A DNA stretch of 64,000 bases. It comes from Stomorhina lunata (taxonomy: Eukaryota; Arthropoda; Insecta; Diptera; Rhiniidae). Under the pieces are notes generated by a model. It did not search any database. It was not told where the DNA came from and saw only the letters and a program-made list of their open reading frames with translations. The translations under genes and the position numbers were made by a program. The stretch lies in contig OW121744.1 of assembly GCA_933228675.1 (NCBI GenBank), positions 21,547,536 through 21,611,535 of the forward strand, in the 5' to 3' direction. Positions 60,799-64,000 of the stretch are shown here, in pieces (within the stretch, counting starts at the first letter, position 1; each line of letters starts with the position of its first letter).

Positions 60799-61227
60799 AT
60801 GAGAATTTTTTGTAGTACAATTTTAATTTTGTATTTTTTAGCTGGAGGTAAGTTCCAATATCTTCTTCTTTTTATTTTATTTCTAAAAGATCTCTAAAAT
60901 TCTACAGCTAATGGTTTATGGTGCTATAAATGTACATCGTCTCAAAGAATGTGCGAAAACGTAATGAGCACTTACCGATTCTTACAAATATGCGACACTA
61001 AAAAACACGAATATTGTGTAATAAATTGGATATTGGAGAAGACGATTGAACGTGGCTGTGCCAATGGAACATATTGTAATTTAAGAGGGGGTAGCAGTTG
61101 TTGTAAGTGCACCACAGATGCCTGCAATCGGTCAGTGTATGTATGTAGAGGGGCAAGAATAGATTACCCGAAATGGAGACTAGTTTCCATAATAAGCGGA
61201 GCTTTATTTATATTTCTTGGAATATAA
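60799..61227 (+). CDS. Secreted Ly6/three-finger domain protein, probably GPI-anchored
   Basis: Two exons. Exon 1 (60799-60847) encodes a signal peptide, MRIFCSTILILYFLAG. The donor is GTAAGT at 60848 and the acceptor TCTACAG ends at 60907, giving a 60-bp phase-1 intron that splits an Ala codon. Exon 2 runs to the stop ending at 61227, for 122 residues. The mature part starts NGLWCYKCTSS and has 12 cysteines, ending with the Ly6 signature SCCKCTTDACN. After the domain a short linker leads to the hydrophobic tail LVSIISGALFIFLGI, which fits a GPI-attachment signal. Insect Ly6 proteins are small cell-surface or secreted proteins with roles such as septate-junction assembly and channel modulation. 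The specific member and function are not identifiable here. A shorter ORF starting at the Met at 60949 is only the in-frame interior of exon 2. Confidence 0.85.
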
Positions 61228-61276
61228 TTATTTTGTTGTTTTGTGATTTATTTATTCCTCAATATGTTTTTGATCT

Positions 61277-61282
61277 AATAAA
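61277..61282 (+). terminator. Probable polyadenylation signal of the Ly6-like gene
   Basis: AATAAA lies 50 bp after the stop codon. No rival hexamer lies nearer. Confidence 0.5.
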
Positions 61283-61530
61283 ATATTATAGGTGTTCCCA
61301 GACTTTAACAAAATTACCTGTACCCATTCGAGGGGTGTCAGAAATTACATATAAACTAGCAAAAGTTCTACATTTGGCTGTTCGTACTCATGACTCTGGA
61401 ATATATTTGAATAAAAAGTGATATATAAGAAGAGCTTGTGGACAACCATGTACATCTCTTAAGTAATGGACAGATTTCGATAAGTTATTCATCAATAATA
61501 TTTTAGATTTTATGTTCTTCCGAAGCTTTA
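61283..61530. other. 3' flank of the Ly6-like gene
   Basis: An 82-codon ORF at 61173-61421 overlaps the gene in another frame and is not supported. Nothing else was seen. Confidence 0.45.
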
Positions 61531-63415
61531 ATGAAAATTTTTCTTTTAAAAATATTTCTTAATGAAAATTTTTCTATAGAAAAAATTTCTCAATGAAAAA
61601 TTTTCTACACAAAAATTTCTTAATGAAAATTTCTCTATCGAAAAAAATTCTTAATGAAAATTTTTCTATAGAAAAAATTTCTTAATGAAAAGTTTTCTAT
61701 AGAAAAAACTTCTTAATGAAAATTTTTCTATAGAAAAAATTTCTTAATGAAAATTTTTCTATAGAAAAAATTTCTTAATGAAAATTTTTCTATAGAAAAA
61801 ATTTCTTAATGAAAATTTTTCTATAGAAAAAATATCTTAATGAAAATTTTTCTATAGAAAAAATTTCTTAATGAAAATTTTTCTATAGAAAAAATTTCTT
61901 AATGAAAATTTTTCTATAGAAAAAATTTCTAAATGAAAATTTTTCTATAGAAAAAATTTCTTAATGTAAATTTTTCTATAGAAAAAATTTCTTAATGAAA
62001 ATTTTTCTTTAGAAAAAATTTCTCAATGAAAATTTTTTACAGAAAAAATTTCTTAATGAAAATTTTTTACAGAAAAAATTTCTTAATGAACATTTTTCTA
62101 TAGAAAAAATTCCTTAATGAAAATTTTTCTATAGAAAAAATTCCTTAATAAAAATTTTTCTGAAAATTTTTCTACAGAAAAAATTTCGTAATGAAAATTT
62201 TTCTATAGAAAAAATTTCTTAATGAAAATTTTTTTATAGAAAAAATTTCTTAAGGAAAATTTTTCTATTGAAAAAATTTCTTAATGAAAATTTTTCTATA
62301 GAAAAAATTTCTTAATGAAAATTTTTCTATAGAAAAAATTTCTTAATGACAATTTTTCTATAGAAAAAAATTCTTAATGAAAATTTCTCTATAGAAAAAA
62401 TAGATTAATGAAAATTTTTCTATAGAAAAAATTTCTAAATGAAAATTTTTCTATAGAAAAAATTTCTTAATGAAAATTTTTCTATAGAAAAAATTTCTTA
62501 ATAAAAATTTTTCTATAGAAAAAATTTCTTTATGAAAATTTTTCTATAGAAAAAATTTCTTAATGAAAATTTTTCTCAATGAAAATTTTTCAATAGTAAC
62601 AATTTCTTAATGAAAATTTTTCTATAGAAAAAGTTTCTTAATGAAAATTTTTCTATAGAAAAAGTTTCTTAATGAAAATTTTTCTATAGAAAAAGTTTCT
62701 TAATGAAAATTTTTCTATAGAAAAAGTTTCTTAATGAAAATGTTTCTATAGAAAAAATTTCTTAATGAAAATTTCTCTATCGAAAAAATTCTTAATGAAA
62801 ATTTTTCTATAGAAAAAATTTCTTAATAAAAATTTTTCTATAGAAAAAATTCCTTAATGAAAAGTTTTCTATAGAAAAAACTCCTTAATAAAAATTTTTC
62901 TATAAAAAATATTTTTAATGAAAATTTTTCTACAGAAAAAATTTCTTAATGAAAATTTTTCTATAGAAAAAATTTCTTAATGAAAATTTTTCAATAGAAA
63001 AAATTTCTTAATGAAAATTTTTCTATAGAAAAAATTTCTTAATGAAAATTTTTCTATAGAAAAAATTTCTTAATGAAAATTTTTCTATAGAAAAAATTTC
63101 ATAATGAAAATTTTTCTATAGAAAAAATTTCATAATGAAAATTTGTCTATAGAAAAAATTTCATAATGAAAATTTTTCTATAGAAAAAATTTCTTAATGA
63201 AAATTTTTCTATAGAAAAAATTTCTTAATGAAAATTTTTTTATAGAAAAAATTTCTTAATGAAAATTTTTTTACTGAAAAAATTTCTTATTGAAAATTTT
63301 TCTATAGAAAAAATTTCTTAATGAAAATTTTTCTATATAAAAAATTTCTTATTGAAAATTTTTCTAAAGAAAAAATTTTTTAATGAATATTTTTAAATAG
63401 AAAAAATATCTTCAT
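61531..63415 (+). repeat. 31-bp CTATAG minisatellite, CTTAATGA type
   Basis: The unit is CTATAGAAAAAATTTCTTAA then TGAAAATTTTT, about 60 copies. A sub-block with AAAAAGTTTC lies at 62630-62750 and one with TTTCATAATG at 63100-63180. Both edges are irregular. It begins about 300 bp after the Ly6-like gene. Confidence 0.95.
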
Positions 63416-63499
63416 AGTTTTTTTTTTATATACATATAAATATATATTTTTTTTTATTAGAATAAATAATGAATTTTTTAAATTTTTGAATTACCCTAA

Positions 63500-63762
63500 T
63501 GTTAAGTTAGCATTAAGATAAATTTTAATTTACATTTAGCTTACATTGTAAGCGGTAACTGTTTTTTGCTGAATTTTAATATATGCTTTTGTGTAAATGG
63601 AAACAGCTAAAAAAGTAAATAAAAAGTTGAAGTTACTTGCAGTTTTAAAATCATAGCAATCGGTTGTTTTATTTTCGTGTCAAGTTTTTTTTCACCGTGC
63701 CCAACTTAAATTATAATTTATTTAATTTAATAAAAATCCTAAAAAATATTAGAAAAAAAACA
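63500..63762 (+). repeat. Candidate 5' LTR (263 bp)
   Basis: It starts TGTTAAGTTAGC and ends AACA, the usual short inverted TGTT...AACA. AATAAA at 63729-63734 could be the polyadenylation signal. The start is inferred from the TG rule, since the 3' LTR is outside the window. Confidence 0.5.
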
Positions 63763-63765
63763 TTT

Positions 63766-63783
63766 TGGCGCCCGAGCAGGGAC
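63766..63783 (+). other. tRNA-Lys type primer binding site
   Basis: TGGCGCCCGAGCAGGGAC is complementary to the 3' end of tRNA-Lys(UUU) with one mismatch (G for A at position 11), judged from memory of that tRNA. It begins three bases after the LTR-ending CA, the normal location. Confidence 0.75.
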
Positions 63784-64000
63784 CTGTGAAAAACTTAAAA
63801 ATAAAATAAAATAAACAATAAAACAAACATAAAAACATTTAAAGTTTTTTAAAAAATTTAAAGTGTTAATTTTTAGTAAATTTATTTCAACAAATACAAA
63901 TAAATAAAACATTAACAAATAAATTAAACAAAAACAGTTTAACCAAAAACGAAACAATTCACATAACAATTACAACACATCGCAATTTGTTTCTTCTGTG

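Larger units (their letters stand above)
63500..64000 (+). mobile_element. LTR retrotransposon, left end, cut by the window edge
   Basis: A candidate LTR (63500-63762) is followed by a primer binding site and an A-rich leader. No gag or pol frame is reached before the window ends. The tRNA-Lys primer is known from several Ty3/gypsy-type insect elements, from memory, so that group is likely but unproven. The reverse ORF at 63739-63969 is an artefact. Confidence 0.6.

Overview
The window looks like gene-poor, strongly AT-rich repeat DNA from a brachyceran fly, probably a calyptrate. The evidence is indirect: two mariner copies with intact ends, a Helitron-like element carrying a (GTCT)n tract of the dipteran mini-me/DINE-1 type, a tRNA-derived SINE, a short 60-bp intron in the one convincing gene, and several kilobases of roughly 30-bp repeats centred on CTATAG, a type I recall from muscoid fly sequence but cannot check here. 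No prokaryotic features are present.

Layout. 1-9.1 kb: CTATAG-centred minisatellites of two kinds (CGTTAAA linker and TCCTATCGTCAAC linker), an internally deleted mariner (366-818) and a terminal-inverted-repeat element carrying a 31-bp array (5608-7245). 10.4-15.3 kb: decayed arrays split by mariner copy 1 (11861-13154). 15.3-18.4 kb: a SINE broken by a 2.8-kb Helitron-like element. 19.4-25.8 kb: 32-bp GATATC/CTATAG arrays, one inside a second Helitron-like copy. 26.1-28.4 kb: a possible LINE tail, mariner copy 2 and an uninterrupted SINE copy. 29.4-33.7 kb: an old array with 165-198 bp higher-order periodicity. 35.0-52.2 kb: three arrays of one 12-bp satellite, two forward and one inverted, with a 32-bp ACCG array between the first two. 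53.6-57.3 kb: an 11-bp satellite. 57.9-60.1 kb: the 31-bp satellite again, in reverse orientation and again inside terminal inverted repeats. 60.8-61.2 kb: the only well-supported host gene, a two-exon secreted Ly6/three-finger protein. 61.5-63.4 kb: one more CTATAG array. 63.5-64.0 kb: the left end of an LTR retrotransposon with a tRNA-Lys type primer binding site.

The genes do not form a pathway. The interest lies in the repeats. Several unrelated-looking satellites share one 14-bp palindrome. One of them is carried inside a transposon-like unit. The 12-bp arrays all decay at the same end relative to their own orientation. The two mariner copies show a mosaic of identical and diverged blocks. 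Long ORFs over the arrays, including (YVLV)n frames of 1,840 and 1,095 codons, are by-products of repeat units divisible by three and are not annotated as genes.
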